From the NCBI GenBank assembly GCA_017462825.1, contig JAFTQI010000015.1, forward strand, positions 1 to 31,665: 31,665 nt of DNA, written 5' to 3'. The notes beneath the pieces were generated by a model, which saw only the letters and a list, made by a program, of their open reading frames with translations, ran no database searches and was not told where the DNA came from. This document shows positions 1 through 7,740 of the stretch, in pieces. This stretch comes from Clostridia bacterium (GTDB taxonomy: Bacteria > Bacillota_A > Clostridia > Christensenellales > Borkfalkiaceae). The stretch's first letter is position 1, and each line of letters opens with the position of its first letter. A program made the position numbers and the translations under genes.

Positions 1-20
1 ACGTGTTTGGTTTGAGGGAA
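1..20. repeat. Copy of a 20-bp stretch from the rlmD 3' end
   Basis: The first 20 bases of the window are identical to 211-230, which lie inside the 3' end of rlmD and encode its FPQTKHV motif. Similarity continues with gaps for about ten more bases. The copy is in the same orientation, about 210 bp downstream of the original, with the rlmD stop codon and a terminator hairpin between them. On the minus strand the same frame stays open and runs off the left edge. It could be the start of a partial tandem duplication or a fragment of another RumA-family gene. The window ends here, so the left border is unknown. Confidence 0.6.
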
Positions 21-128
21 ATATATCCCCTTATTCAAAGGGCATGTATGTTCGTCTCTCGCCGACGGCGAACTCAAACTCACAGCCACCCTCGTTTCCG
101 TTGTGCTACAACGCTTAAAAAGTAATCT

Positions 129-176
129 CACCCCTGCGCTCGTGCAAGCACGGCTCAGGGGTGCGGTTTCTTTTTT
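129..176. terminator. Intrinsic terminator downstream of rlmD
   Basis: An 8-bp stem (CACCCCTG at 129-136, CAGGGGTG at 156-163) contains an inner CGTG/CACG stem. On the plus strand it is followed by a T-rich tract at 166-176. On the minus strand, the direction of rlmD, the 3' flank also carries five T residues at 117-121. It probably works in both directions and ends the rlmD operon. Confidence 0.65.
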
Positions 177-1604
177 CTATGCCTTGCGAGCAAGGCACAC
201 GAGCGTCTCTACGTGTTTGGTTTGAGGGAACATATCATACGGCTGAATCTTTTCCACCGCATAATACCCCGAAAGGGTTTCCCCTTCCACCGCACTTTCA
301 TATGCAGGGTTTTTGATAAGCTCGCCCTCCGATTCTATCAAACGCCCCGTCAAAATCCCTAAATCACGAGCTAGGGTTGCCGGATTACAACTAATCAACG
401 TAAGCTGGGGAATACCGCTTCCTAAAAGCGCCTTCAGCACGCTTCGCGCAATACCTGCCCTAGGCGGATCGAGAATTAAGCGCACCTTTTCGCCCTTTTC
501 TTTTTGTAAAACTTCAGGCAGTTTTTCTTCTACGTAGCCACAAATATTCGTCATATTCGTCAAGCCGTTTTTCATCTTCAACGAATCGGCGCAACGGCTC
601 GCCTCTTCTTCGAGTTCGATACCGTACACCCGCTTGACTTTCTTTGCTATCATCGCCGTCAAAAGTCCGCCGCCTGAATAGGCGTCTATCACCACTTCGC
701 TGCCGTCCTCGCACACCGTTTTGATGGCGTCTTTATACAGCTTCGTCCGCACGTTTTCATTTACCTGCAGGAAGGTAACCGGACCTGCCTCATAACGGAT
801 TCCCTGCTCTTCACCCTCAAAAAAGCCCGTACCATGTACGAGATGAAACTCTTTCCCTAGAATTACGTTCGTATCGTCTTGATTGATATTGATATACAAA
901 GTAAAAGCGTGTAAGACCTGCGAAAGCAACTCTATTAAGTACGGTATACTCGGCAAGTCGCGCTTAACGCTTACGAGCGTCACGATATACTTACCGCCGA
1001 TTTCTCGTGCAACGAGATGGCGAAGCGCACCCGTTTTTCTTTCTTCGTCGTAGCCCTTGACCGCGCATTCCGTCATATAACGCTGAATCACCGCGATCAG
1101 TTTTTCCGCCCATTCGGGATGAATCGCACAGGCACTTACGGGCACGATACGATGGCTATGCTCGGCATAGAATCCAATGACGTTTTTCCCGTCCCTATCA
1201 ATCCCGATAGGGATTTGCAATTTATTTCTATACCCGTACGGAAAATCGCTCTTGATTGCCATAGGAACTTGGATATGCAACCCTGCAATCTTACGAAGCG
1301 CGTCTTTTACGACAGTCGCCTTATGCGAAAGCTGGACGGTATAGTCCATATGTTGCAAACAGCACCCTCCGCAGCGCAAAAAGACGGGGCATTTCGGGCG
1401 GACGCGTTCTTCCGCGGGCGTAAGAATTTCTTCCGCCTTACCGTACCCGATATTCCCTTTGATTTTTAACACCCGAAAGCGAACTTTCTCGCCGGGCAAA
1501 CACGCAGGCACGAAAAAGGTGATTCCCTCGTGCTTGATGATGCCTTCGCCGTTCGAGCCGACCGCATCGGTAACAGCACAAATTATATCGTTCTTTTCAA
1601 TCAT
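177..1604 (-). CDS. rlmD: 23S rRNA (uracil-5-)-methyltransferase, RumA/RlmD family
   Basis: This 475-aa protein transfers a methyl group from SAM to C5 of a uracil in 23S rRNA (U1939 in E. coli; Gram-positive relatives can also modify U747). A TRAM RNA-binding domain occupies roughly residues 5-65. Cysteines C72, C78, C81 and C159 fit the 4Fe-4S cluster ligands of RumA. The methyltransferase core has the motif DAYSGGGLL near 307-315, DPPRAGI near 379-385, and SCNP with the probable nucleophile C406. The C-terminus carries the family's DMFPQTKHVE signature. Start ATG follows a GGGGAG Shine-Dalgarno about ten bases upstream. It is the last gene of a minus-strand run beginning with the DUF5685 gene. 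The exact rRNA target (RlmD, RlmC or dual RlmCD) cannot be decided from sequence alone. Confidence 0.93.
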   Translation of the reverse strand: MIEKNDIICAVTDAVGSNGEGIIKHEGITFFVPACLPGEKVRFRVLKIKGNIGYGKAEEILTPAEERVRPKCPVFLRCGGCCLQHMDYTVQLSHKATVVKDALRKIAGLHIQVPMAIKSDFPYGYRNKLQIPIGIDRDGKNVIGFYAEHSHRIVPVSACAIHPEWAEKLIAVIQRYMTECAVKGYDEERKTGALRHLVAREIGGKYIVTLVSVKRDLPSIPYLIELLSQVLHAFTLYININQDDTNVILGKEFHLVHGTGFFEGEEQGIRYEAGPVTFLQVNENVRTKLYKDAIKTVCEDGSEVVIDAYSGGGLLTAMIAKKVKRVYGIELEEEASRCADSLKMKNGLTNMTNICGYVEEKLPEVLQKEKGEKVRLILDPPRAGIARSVLKALLGSGIPQLTLISCNPATLARDLGILTGRLIESEGELIKNPAYESAVEGETLSGYYAVEKIQPYDMFPQTKHVETLVCLARKA

Positions 1605-1649
1605 AAAACTCGCTCTCCCCTTATCTTATTGAGCTTGTTTTTCTCTTCC

Positions 1650-2174
1650 TCATTTTTTATAAAGCCGATAGACCAAATTGTTTACAGCCGCACGCCACTT
1701 ATACATTACGTAATCGTAAAGCACAAAAAAAGCCGTACCTGCAACCAAAATGATCGGGATTACGTATTGATCCACGAAATCGATTGTCGTCGTCATACCG
1801 AAAACAAACCGCCAAACCAGATACATTGTCACGTCAAACCAAAGCGCTTTAATGGCGCAGGCAACCCAGCGGTTGATGCGGATTTTGAGCTGCAATTCGT
1901 TCACAAGCGGATGCAAGCCGAAAAACATAATGAACGGGAGCAAATCCCAAAACCGCGCCGCGTTAAATATGAGCGATAAGATACACGTTGCTACGTAAGC
2001 GAGGATATACCCCGCGTAACTCTTTTTCGCAAGCGGCAGCATCAGCGCAATACAGGAAAATAAGTAACCCGTAAAAAGCAAGATCTCCGAATACGAACCA
2101 ATCGTAAGCAAAATCGTCGCAATCGCGCACGATAACGCGGATAACGCTATTTCGTAAGCCGAAATTTTCTTCAT
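1650..2174 (-). CDS. Multi-pass membrane protein of unknown function
   Basis: This 174-aa protein is very hydrophobic, with about five or six predicted membrane segments (roughly residues 7-26, 30-48, 52-70, 76-90, 104-125 and 136-158) and short basic loops; the C-terminus is basic. The compact six-helix layout resembles substrate-binding S components of ECF vitamin transporters, but I see no diagnostic motif and do not assign a substrate. The start is preceded by a GGGG ribosome binding site. It lies 12 bp after the J-domain gene and 45 bp before rlmD, so it is probably co-transcribed with both. Its place beside a J-domain-like and a DUF5685 protein suggests a shared envelope-related role, which is inference. 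Confidence 0.75.
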   Translation of the reverse strand: MKKISAYEIALSALSCAIATILLTIGSYSEILLFTGYLFSCIALMLPLAKKSYAGYILAYVATCILSLIFNAARFWDLLPFIMFFGLHPLVNELQLKIRINRWVACAIKALWFDVTMYLVWRFVFGMTTTIDFVDQYVIPIILVAGTAFFVLYDYVMYKWRAAVNNLVYRLYKK

Positions 2175-2186
2175 TTCCCCTATCTC

Positions 2187-2810
2187 TTATCTACAACCGC
2201 AGCAAAGGTTGAAAAGACAGTTCACGCACATATAGGTGTAGCAACAGGAAATACATTCCGTACAAGCGTTGCCGCCCATTTGTTCGCCGTCGTCGTAAGG
2301 TCTTGTATTCGGATTCGAGTACGGATTTTGCGAACGCTGATACGCCGATTGCTGTTCGAAATCGTTTTTCGCGTTCATTTTACCGTACGCCGCGCGGTAT
2401 TTTATGTTGTCGGGTTCCATTTCCATGGCAATTTCAAGCTGTTTCTTGCTCTCATTCGTCCAGTTCTTCTTATAAAATACGACTGCTTGCAAATAATGCC
2501 ACTCCGCGGGACGCTCGTTAAAATCATCCAAGCGCGCTTGCGCTTCCGCAATTTTATCCTGCTTCAAAAGCTCGGAAATTTCCGCGTACGCGTCAGGGCC
2601 GTTGCTATTTTTGCTCGTTTCTTTGCGCGCGTTCATGATTTCTTTGTACGCTACGTCCAACTTCGTGAGCGCTTTTGCCGCGTTGTTGCCGGCTTCTCCA
2701 TCCAACCATCTTTCTTCTTTGTATTGTTCGCGCAACGCTTTATAACGCGTCTCAATTTCTTCGTCCGTTGCCGTTTCGGTCAAACCGAGAAGTTCGTAAT
2801 ATTCTTTCAT
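2187..2810 (-). CDS. J-domain-like protein with Cys-rich C-terminus
   Basis: Residues 1-60 of this 207-aa protein look like a DnaJ J domain (YYELLGLTETATDEEIETRY start, helix ending AYKEIMNAR), but the HPD tripeptide that stimulates Hsp70 ATPase is absent where it should lie between the second and third helices (near residues 28-36). Residues 75-150 resemble a TPR-like helical region (WHYLQAVVFYKKNW). A polar Asn/Tyr/Gln linker precedes a C-terminal segment with nine cysteines (C183, C186, C189, C190, C195, C198, C203, C204, C206), suggesting metal binding or membrane-associated clustering. A GGGAGA ribosome binding site supports the start. It sits between a DUF5685 gene and a membrane-protein gene. 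It is better seen as a scaffold or adaptor than as a true Hsp40. Confidence 0.8.
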   Translation of the reverse strand: MKEYYELLGLTETATDEEIETRYKALREQYKEERWLDGEAGNNAAKALTKLDVAYKEIMNARKETSKNSNGPDAYAEISELLKQDKIAEAQARLDDFNERPAEWHYLQAVVFYKKNWTNESKKQLEIAMEMEPDNIKYRAAYGKMNAKNDFEQQSAYQRSQNPYSNPNTRPYDDGEQMGGNACTECISCCYTYMCVNCLFNLCCGCR

Positions 2811-2878
2811 GTTATCTCCCTTCGGCTTTCGCCAAATATTTTTTCTTCTTTAGTATTCGCTTTTTTCACGGCGAGTAT

Positions 2879-3766
2879 TTATTTTTTTGCGTTCTTCTTT
2901 TTCGTTTTGCATACGCCGTTTGCGTTGCAACCGCACATAATCCGTTTCGTCATCATCGGCAGTCCGCGAAGTAAAATATTATCGGACAAATCACGGTTGT
3001 AACGGAATTCCAAATGCGACAAACTCTCTCTAATATCGAAGAACAGCGTGTTAAAGACGTACTCTACTTCTTTCCCCTTTTCACTTGCGATAAGCGCTTG
3101 TCTACTTTCCGCGCCGTACGCAAGAATAAAAGGATTGTATGCACCCTTTTTCTTGTCCTTATCGTAATCGTCGAGCGCGTCGATAAGGTATATCCATTTC
3201 CCTATCGCGTAAAACAAATTCCGCGTATGGGCATTTGCCTTATCTTCCAAGGCATAATCGGAAAAATCCGCAAGCATATTCGCCGTCGCGTCCGCCGCCC
3301 TGTCCAAACTGTCCGTTTTCGTCTTTTCCGTCTTTTCCTGCTCGGCAAGGTTTTCTCGAACAATCCGCTCGATTTCGGGGTACTTTTTCTTCACCCGTTG
3401 AAAGCCTTTCTTAAACCAAAGCCGTTTGCCGCGACCGCGGTCGCCATCCATAATATCGTCCGTATATTTATAATACACGAGCGCGGTATTAAGCGCGCCG
3501 AGCCGACGGGTAAGCTCGTCCACTTCCGCCATTTGTCGGCTGCGAATACAATGAGTAAAACAATGCTGCTTTTCTATCTTTACGTCCTCGCCGCGAAGAT
3601 TATGCATAATAACGGACAAAAAAGTCACGTCATAGGAAAGTCCCATGCGCGCGGTATGACCGCACACCTGCGCTATCCCCTTGCAAACCCCGCAATACAT
3701 CGCGCGATACAGCGTTTCATCTTTGATATATAAATACGGCGTATCCGCGCGGACGTAACCAAACAT
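2879..3766 (-). CDS. DUF5685 family protein
   Basis: The 295-aa sequence starts MFGYVRADTP and carries YRAMYCGVCKG near residue 20, typical of DUF5685, an uncharacterised family found mainly in Clostridia. Conserved-looking features are cysteine pairs C25/C28 and C69/C73, an Asp-rich stretch KYTDDIMDGD (100-109), a second one DALDDYDKDKK (196-206), and a C-terminal cysteine group C278, C280, C286. Two Asp-rich motifs in an all-helical protein recall isoprenoid synthase folds, but that is only an analogy. The start has an AAGGAG site, and a TTGCAT-N17-TATACT promoter lies just upstream, making this the first gene of the operon DUF5685, J-domain, membrane protein, rlmD. Function unknown. Confidence 0.85.
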   Translation of the reverse strand: MFGYVRADTPYLYIKDETLYRAMYCGVCKGIAQVCGHTARMGLSYDVTFLSVIMHNLRGEDVKIEKQHCFTHCIRSRQMAEVDELTRRLGALNTALVYYKYTDDIMDGDRGRGKRLWFKKGFQRVKKKYPEIERIVRENLAEQEKTEKTKTDSLDRAADATANMLADFSDYALEDKANAHTRNLFYAIGKWIYLIDALDDYDKDKKKGAYNPFILAYGAESRQALIASEKGKEVEYVFNTLFFDIRESLSHLEFRYNRDLSDNILLRGLPMMTKRIMCGCNANGVCKTKKKNAKK

Positions 3767-3786
3767 ACTCTTTTCTCCTTGCCGTC

Positions 3787-3815
3787 AGTATACCATTTCT
3801 TTCCCGAAAATGCAA
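3787..3815 (-). promoter_or_regulatory. Promoter of the DUF5685 operon
   Basis: On the minus strand TTGCAT (3810-3815) and TATACT (3787-3792) are separated by 17 bp, and the -10 lies about 20 bp before the start codon at 3766, leaving room for the AAGGAG ribosome binding site. Confidence 0.7.
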
Positions 3816-3922
3816 CCGCTATTCTCCGCCCAGTCCCTTTCTTCACAAGAAATATCGGGCTTTTTCACCCATTATACATATTCTCTCACGTTTCACGGGA
3901 AACCGTCGGGGTATTGACGGCG

Positions 3923-5464
3923 TTATTTCGTGCCAGAGGGGTCGGGTACGATTTCCCCTTCCGCAAAGCGCATAACGAGCGCCGTCATATCCTTTAAATT
4001 GTTCTTCACGCGCGTTTTAAAGCGTAAAGGACGGTAGCGAATATCGAGCAAGCTCTTGGGCGGTTTCATCGCCGTCAAGAGATACAGACGTTTGACGCCC
4101 TTAAAGCTATCTTTAACGTCGTTGCCCGACAGCGCGTAAAGTACGTCCTGCGGGAACTTGTACGGGTTCGCAGTCGAAAGCACGACGATGGGTTTATTGT
4201 CCAAGCAATCGTTCTTTTCCTGCCAATTCTTGTATTGCATATACACCGCCAAAGCAACGCCCGTATGCGTGTCCATCGCATACCCGAATTCGTCGAAGAT
4301 TTCGTACATCGCTTCTACCGTATCTTCTTCGGAAGCAAAACCGCCGAAGAACTGTTCGTCCAAAATTTTCTTTTCTTTGTCGGTGATAGAGTATTCTTTC
4401 TTTTCCGCAAGGTCTTTCATGCGTTGTGCGGTCAATTCCGCGTTTCTACCGCTAATTTCAAAAAGAAGTCTTTCCAAGTTCGACGATACCAAAATATCCA
4501 TCGAAGGGGACATGGTACGGTGGAATTGACGTTTTACGTCATAAACGCCCTTTTTGAAGAAGTCTGCCAAGACCTTGTTTCTATTCGACGCGCAAATGAG
4601 TTTTCTAACAGGCAAACCCATTTGTTTTGCGTACCAACCGGCGAGAATATCGCCAAAATTACCCGTGGGTACGACGAAATCAATTTCGTCGCCGTATTCA
4701 ATTTGACCTGCGGTGACTAAGTCAAGATATGCCGAGAAATAATAACCGATTTGGGGCGCAAGTCTACCAAAGTTGATGGAGTTTGCACTCGAAAGGCGCA
4801 CGCCCTTTTTCGCCAATTCCGCATTAAATTCTTCGGAAGCGAACATCGTCTTAACGGCGCGTTGACAATCGTCGAAATTCCCCTCGACCGCCGCCACGCA
4901 AACGTTGTTGCCGCTTTGTACGCACATTTGCAGGCGTTGCATTTTCGCTACCCCCTCGTCGGGATAGAATACCGCAACTTTCGTACCGGGTACATCACGG
5001 AAACCCTCGAGCGCCGCTTTGCCCGTATCCCCGCTCGTCGCCGCCAAAATAAGAATTTCGTCGTTGATGCCCGTCACTTCGCAGCTCTTTTTTAAAAGAT
5101 AGGGAAGCACCGTAAGCGCCATGTCCTTGAAAGCGCAAGTCGGGCCGTGGAAAAGCTCCAAAACGTACAACCCTGATTCACCGTCCACCTTTACAAGGGG
5201 AACGGGGTCTTTACTTGTAAAAGACGAATACGCCTTTTCACAAACTTCTTTCAAATAATCCGCGCCAAGCTCCTCGGCAAGATATTTGCCGAGCACGAAC
5301 GCCGCGCGTTCGGGATAGTTCATCTCCGACATTTGTTCCAATTCTTCTCTCGTCACTTGCGGAAAGCTCTCGGGAACAAACAATCCGCCGTTCTTTGCCA
5401 AACCTTGTACAATCGCTTGCGCGCCCGTCACTTTCTCTCCGCCTCTCGTGCTGATGAAATACAT
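3923..5464 (-). CDS. thrC: Threonine synthase
   Basis: The product converts O-phosphohomoserine to threonine using PLP. With the start used here it has 513 residues and begins MYFISTRGGE, the normal N-terminus of the family. An upstream in-frame ATG at 5533 would add 23 residues with no similarity to the family, and one at 5488 has its AAGGAA only two bases away; I prefer 5464. The PLP lysine is K113 in HGPTCAFKDMAL, and AATSGDTGKAALEG binds the cofactor phosphate. It is the longer E. coli/yeast-type enzyme rather than the shorter Bacillus type. No hom or thrB gene is nearby. It is preceded by an unusual leader hairpin (5528-5560) and an upstream terminator, so it appears to be its own transcription unit. 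Confidence 0.93.
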   Translation of the reverse strand: MYFISTRGGEKVTGAQAIVQGLAKNGGLFVPESFPQVTREELEQMSEMNYPERAAFVLGKYLAEELGADYLKEVCEKAYSSFTSKDPVPLVKVDGESGLYVLELFHGPTCAFKDMALTVLPYLLKKSCEVTGINDEILILAATSGDTGKAALEGFRDVPGTKVAVFYPDEGVAKMQRLQMCVQSGNNVCVAAVEGNFDDCQRAVKTMFASEEFNAELAKKGVRLSSANSINFGRLAPQIGYYFSAYLDLVTAGQIEYGDEIDFVVPTGNFGDILAGWYAKQMGLPVRKLICASNRNKVLADFFKKGVYDVKRQFHRTMSPSMDILVSSNLERLLFEISGRNAELTAQRMKDLAEKKEYSITDKEKKILDEQFFGGFASEEDTVEAMYEIFDEFGYAMDTHTGVALAVYMQYKNWQEKNDCLDNKPIVVLSTANPYKFPQDVLYALSGNDVKDSFKGVKRLYLLTAMKPPKSLLDIRYRPLRFKTRVKNNLKDMTALVMRFAEGEIVPDPSGTK

Positions 5465-5527
5465 GATTTCTTTACCTACCTTTTTCATGTTCCTTGCCCG
5501 ATTCCTATTCGAGCTGATTATTTTTAC

Positions 5528-5560
5528 ACGCAAATTCGGCGAACTCCTGTTCGCCTGCGT
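5528..5560. other. Strong hairpin in the thrC leader
   Basis: GGCGAAC (5538-5544) and GTTCGCC (5549-5555) form a perfect 7-bp stem with a TCCT loop; outer arms ACGCA (5528-5532) and TGCGT (5556-5560) pair with a five-base bulge on one side. On the plus strand it is followed by TTTTTATTTG and would look like an intrinsic terminator, but no plus-strand gene precedes it. On the minus strand it lies 64 bp ahead of the thrC start in what should be the 5' leader. Confidence 0.6.
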
Positions 5561-5628
5561 TTTTATTTGTCACTTTCTTCTCACGTTAAAATACCGTTTG
5601 AGCGGTTTCTTGAAAAACGCTCATTTTT

Positions 5629-5656
5629 AGAAAAAGCCGAACGAGAACGCTCGGCT
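5629..5656 (-). terminator. Intrinsic terminator of the P-loop ATPase gene
   Basis: AGCCGA (5635-5640) pairs with TCGGCT (5651-5656). In the minus-strand direction the stem is followed by TTTTTC, a good U-tract. It lies about 50 bp downstream of the P-loop gene and separates it from thrC. Confidence 0.8.
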
Positions 5657-5703
5657 ATTTTATGCAAAACTATTCAAGCTGCGGCTTGCGCCGATTCTAA
5701 AAC

Positions 5704-6111
5704 TTAAAGATATTTGCTCACAAAATCAGGCAATTCTTCTTTCGCCGCCGATACGCAAACGGTGATAACAAGATTGTTCGTCTTGGAAACTTTGTCGAGC
5801 ATATAGAAGAACGCCGCCATTTCCTGAACGGGCTTACCCGCAATACGTACTACGCCGTCAATGAAAACGTATTCGTTGTCGTGATTGCCTGCGATAACCC
5901 CTTTAATAAATCCGCAAAGAGCCGCTTCGCCAGCAATGTCGTATTCGCTCGTATCGATGAAACGGATTTCGCGTTCCAAATCATACATACCGCGCTTATT
6001 GTCGGTGATAAAAATCATGTGACCTTTCGCGTCCGCTACCGCAGCATTCGCCGCGTCGATCATCATCTTGGTCTTACCCGTACCTTTCGCGCCGTAAATA
6101 ATCTTAATCAT
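5704..6111 (-). CDS. Small P-loop ATPase-like protein
   Basis: This 135-aa protein begins MIKIIYGAKGTGKTKMM, with the Walker A motif GAKGTGKT at residues 7-14, and has a hydrophobic strand ending FID near residue 85 that could be a Walker B. The sequence matches a small conserved family seen in Clostridia with no assigned function. The chosen ATG has a GGGAGG site seven bases upstream; an in-frame ATG at 6189 lacks support and would add 26 residues overlapping the promoter. It is transcribed alone, with its own promoter (6180-6208) and terminator (5629-5656). The family may act as a nucleotide-dependent switch, but nothing nearby identifies a partner. Confidence 0.8.
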   Translation of the reverse strand: MIKIIYGAKGTGKTKMMIDAANAAVADAKGHMIFITDNKRGMYDLEREIRFIDTSEYDIAGEAALCGFIKGVIAGNHDNEYVFIDGVVRIAGKPVQEMAAFFYMLDKVSKTNNLVITVCVSAAKEELPDFVSKYL

Positions 6112-6179
6112 AATCAAATCCTCCCAGATTTTGTGTTGCTTTTTTCCGAGCCGAATCGCTCTTTCTCTCGGTTTCCTAT

Positions 6180-6208
6180 AGTTTACCAAATTTTTTTAAT
6201 AATTTCAA
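6180..6208 (-). promoter_or_regulatory. Promoter of the P-loop ATPase gene
   Basis: Minus-strand TTGAAA (6203-6208) and TAAACT (6180-6185) are 17 bp apart, about 70 bp upstream of the start codon at 6111. Confidence 0.55.
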
Positions 6209-6393
6209 GACCTTTTTGAAAAATTTTTCCCATTTTAGAGAAATTTTTTCCGCTTTTTCTTCCCTTTTTCCAAAAAAACGATTTTTACTCCGTTTTCTCG
6301 ATTGATGCAATCGAAAAAATAGATACTTAACCCCCTTTCCTCTAAAAATATTGATTATTTTTTAAGAATTTATGAAAAGTGGGGCGGAAGCGG

Positions 6394-6422
6394 TTGCTTT
6401 CTTTTTAAAAAAAAGGTACAAT
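6394..6422 (+). promoter_or_regulatory. Promoter of the aminotransferase gene
   Basis: TTGCTT (6394-6399) and TACAAT (6417-6422) with 17-bp spacing lie 36 bp upstream of the ATG at 6459. The stretch between this promoter and the P-loop gene is AT-rich, with a TCGATT/AATCGA hairpin near 6299 and no gene. Confidence 0.75.
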
Positions 6423-6458
6423 AGTAAACGTTAAAAATATCAAACGGAGAACATACGT

Positions 6459-7658
6459 ATGAAAAGCAGAGTAGCGAAAAGAATGACGGCAATTTCCCCT
6501 TCCTTAACCCTTGCGATCTCCGCAAAGGCGAAAGCGATGAAAGCTGCTGGGGAAAGCGTGGTGAGCTTTAGCGTAGGCGAGCCCGATTTCAATACGCCCG
6601 AGCATATCATTCAAGCGGCGAAAACCGCATTGGATAACGGTCACACCAAGTACACCCCTTCGTCGGGCTTGTTGCCCTTGCGCAAGGCAATTTGCGAAAA
6701 ATTCCAAAAAGATAACGGTTTGGAATACGAGCCCTCGCAAATCATCGTTTCCAACGGCGCGAAGCACTCCATTTTCAACGCTTGCTACGCGCTCTTAGAC
6801 GAAGGCGACGAAGTCATCATTCCCGAGCCCTACTGGCTCACTTACCCCGAAGTGGTAAAGGTTTGCGGTGGCGTGCCGAAATATTTGTCCTGCAAAAAGG
6901 AAAATAAATATAAATTCTCGGCGGAAGAACTGAAAAAAGCGATTACGCCCAAGACGAAAATGTTGATTTTCAACTCCCCCTCCAACCCCACGGGCGCGGT
7001 GTACGGCGAAGAAGAAGTACGCGCGATCGCTAAGGTTTGCGAAGAAGCGGAAATCTTTGTGCTTGCGGACGAAATTTATGAAAAGCTTTGCTATAACGGC
7101 GTGAAGCCTTTCTCGATTGCAAAGTGCAGTGAGAAGATGAAAGAACTCACTATCACTGTAAACGGCGTTTCCAAGACGTACGCAATGACCGGTTGGCGCG
7201 TCGGGTATCTTGCAGCGCCGAAAGACGTTGCCAAGGCAATCGATTCTTTCCAAAGCCACGCGACCTCCAACGCGTCCTCTATCTCACAGTGGGCGACCAT
7301 CGAAGCTTTGAAATCTTCCGACGAAGAAATCGCGGAAATGGTGAACGTATTCGATAAGCGCAGAGCGACTCTTTTGCAGCTCATTAGCGAAATCGAAGGC
7401 GTAAAAGCGGTCGAACCGGACGGCGCATTCTACGTAATGCTCGTTGTGAGCGGACTTTACGGCAAGAGCTATCACGGCAAGACCATCACCAACTCGATTG
7501 AGTTTGCGGACGCCCTTTTGGAAAGTGAAAAGGTGGCTACCGTGCCCGGTATTTCCTTCGGTGCGGACGATTGCTTACGTCTTTCCTACTCCTTAAGCGA
7601 AGCGGACATTCAAACGGGTTTAGCTAGAATCAAGAAATTTGTTTCCGAACTTCAATAA
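6459..7658 (+). CDS. Class I PLP aminotransferase, aspartate aminotransferase type
   Basis: The 399-aa enzyme belongs to fold-type I aminotransferases, subgroup I-beta, which usually transfer the amino group of aspartate to 2-oxoglutarate. Visible landmarks are SVGEPDFNTPEHI (residues 38-50) for substrate/cofactor contact, NSPSNPTGAVY (172-182), the D204-x-x-Y207 pair in ADEIYE that contacts the PLP ring, and the PLP lysine K239 in GVSKTYAMTGWRVGY. A GGAGAA site ten bases upstream supports the start. It is monocistronic, with promoter 6394-6422 and terminator at 7678. The aspartate preference is inferred from family resemblance; a broader aromatic or alanine specificity cannot be excluded. 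Confidence 0.9.
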   Translation: MKSRVAKRMTAISPSLTLAISAKAKAMKAAGESVVSFSVGEPDFNTPEHIIQAAKTALDNGHTKYTPSSGLLPLRKAICEKFQKDNGLEYEPSQIIVSNGAKHSIFNACYALLDEGDEVIIPEPYWLTYPEVVKVCGGVPKYLSCKKENKYKFSAEELKKAITPKTKMLIFNSPSNPTGAVYGEEEVRAIAKVCEEAEIFVLADEIYEKLCYNGVKPFSIAKCSEKMKELTITVNGVSKTYAMTGWRVGYLAAPKDVAKAIDSFQSHATSNASSISQWATIEALKSSDEEIAEMVNVFDKRRATLLQLISEIEGVKAVEPDGAFYVMLVVSGLYGKSYHGKTITNSIEFADALLESEKVATVPGISFGADDCLRLSYSLSEADIQTGLARIKKFVSELQ

Positions 7659-7677
7659 TCAAAAAAATATACTAAAA

Positions 7678-7703
7678 AGCCGACTTCAACGAGTCGGCTT
7701 TTA
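7678..7703. terminator. Bidirectional terminator between aminotransferase and LysR genes
   Basis: AGCCGACT (7678-7685) and AGTCGGCT (7692-7699) pair around a six-base loop, with T residues following on the plus strand and A residues preceding, so it can stop both convergent genes. Confidence 0.85.
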
Positions 7704-7740
7704 TTGTGCCATTTTCTCTTTCAACGCGCACCTGTATGCC

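Noticed and set aside
2..118. Plus-strand frames open from the left edge (39 codons)
   Set aside because: Two plus frames and one minus frame are open here; none has recognisable similarity, so I cannot choose a coding one.
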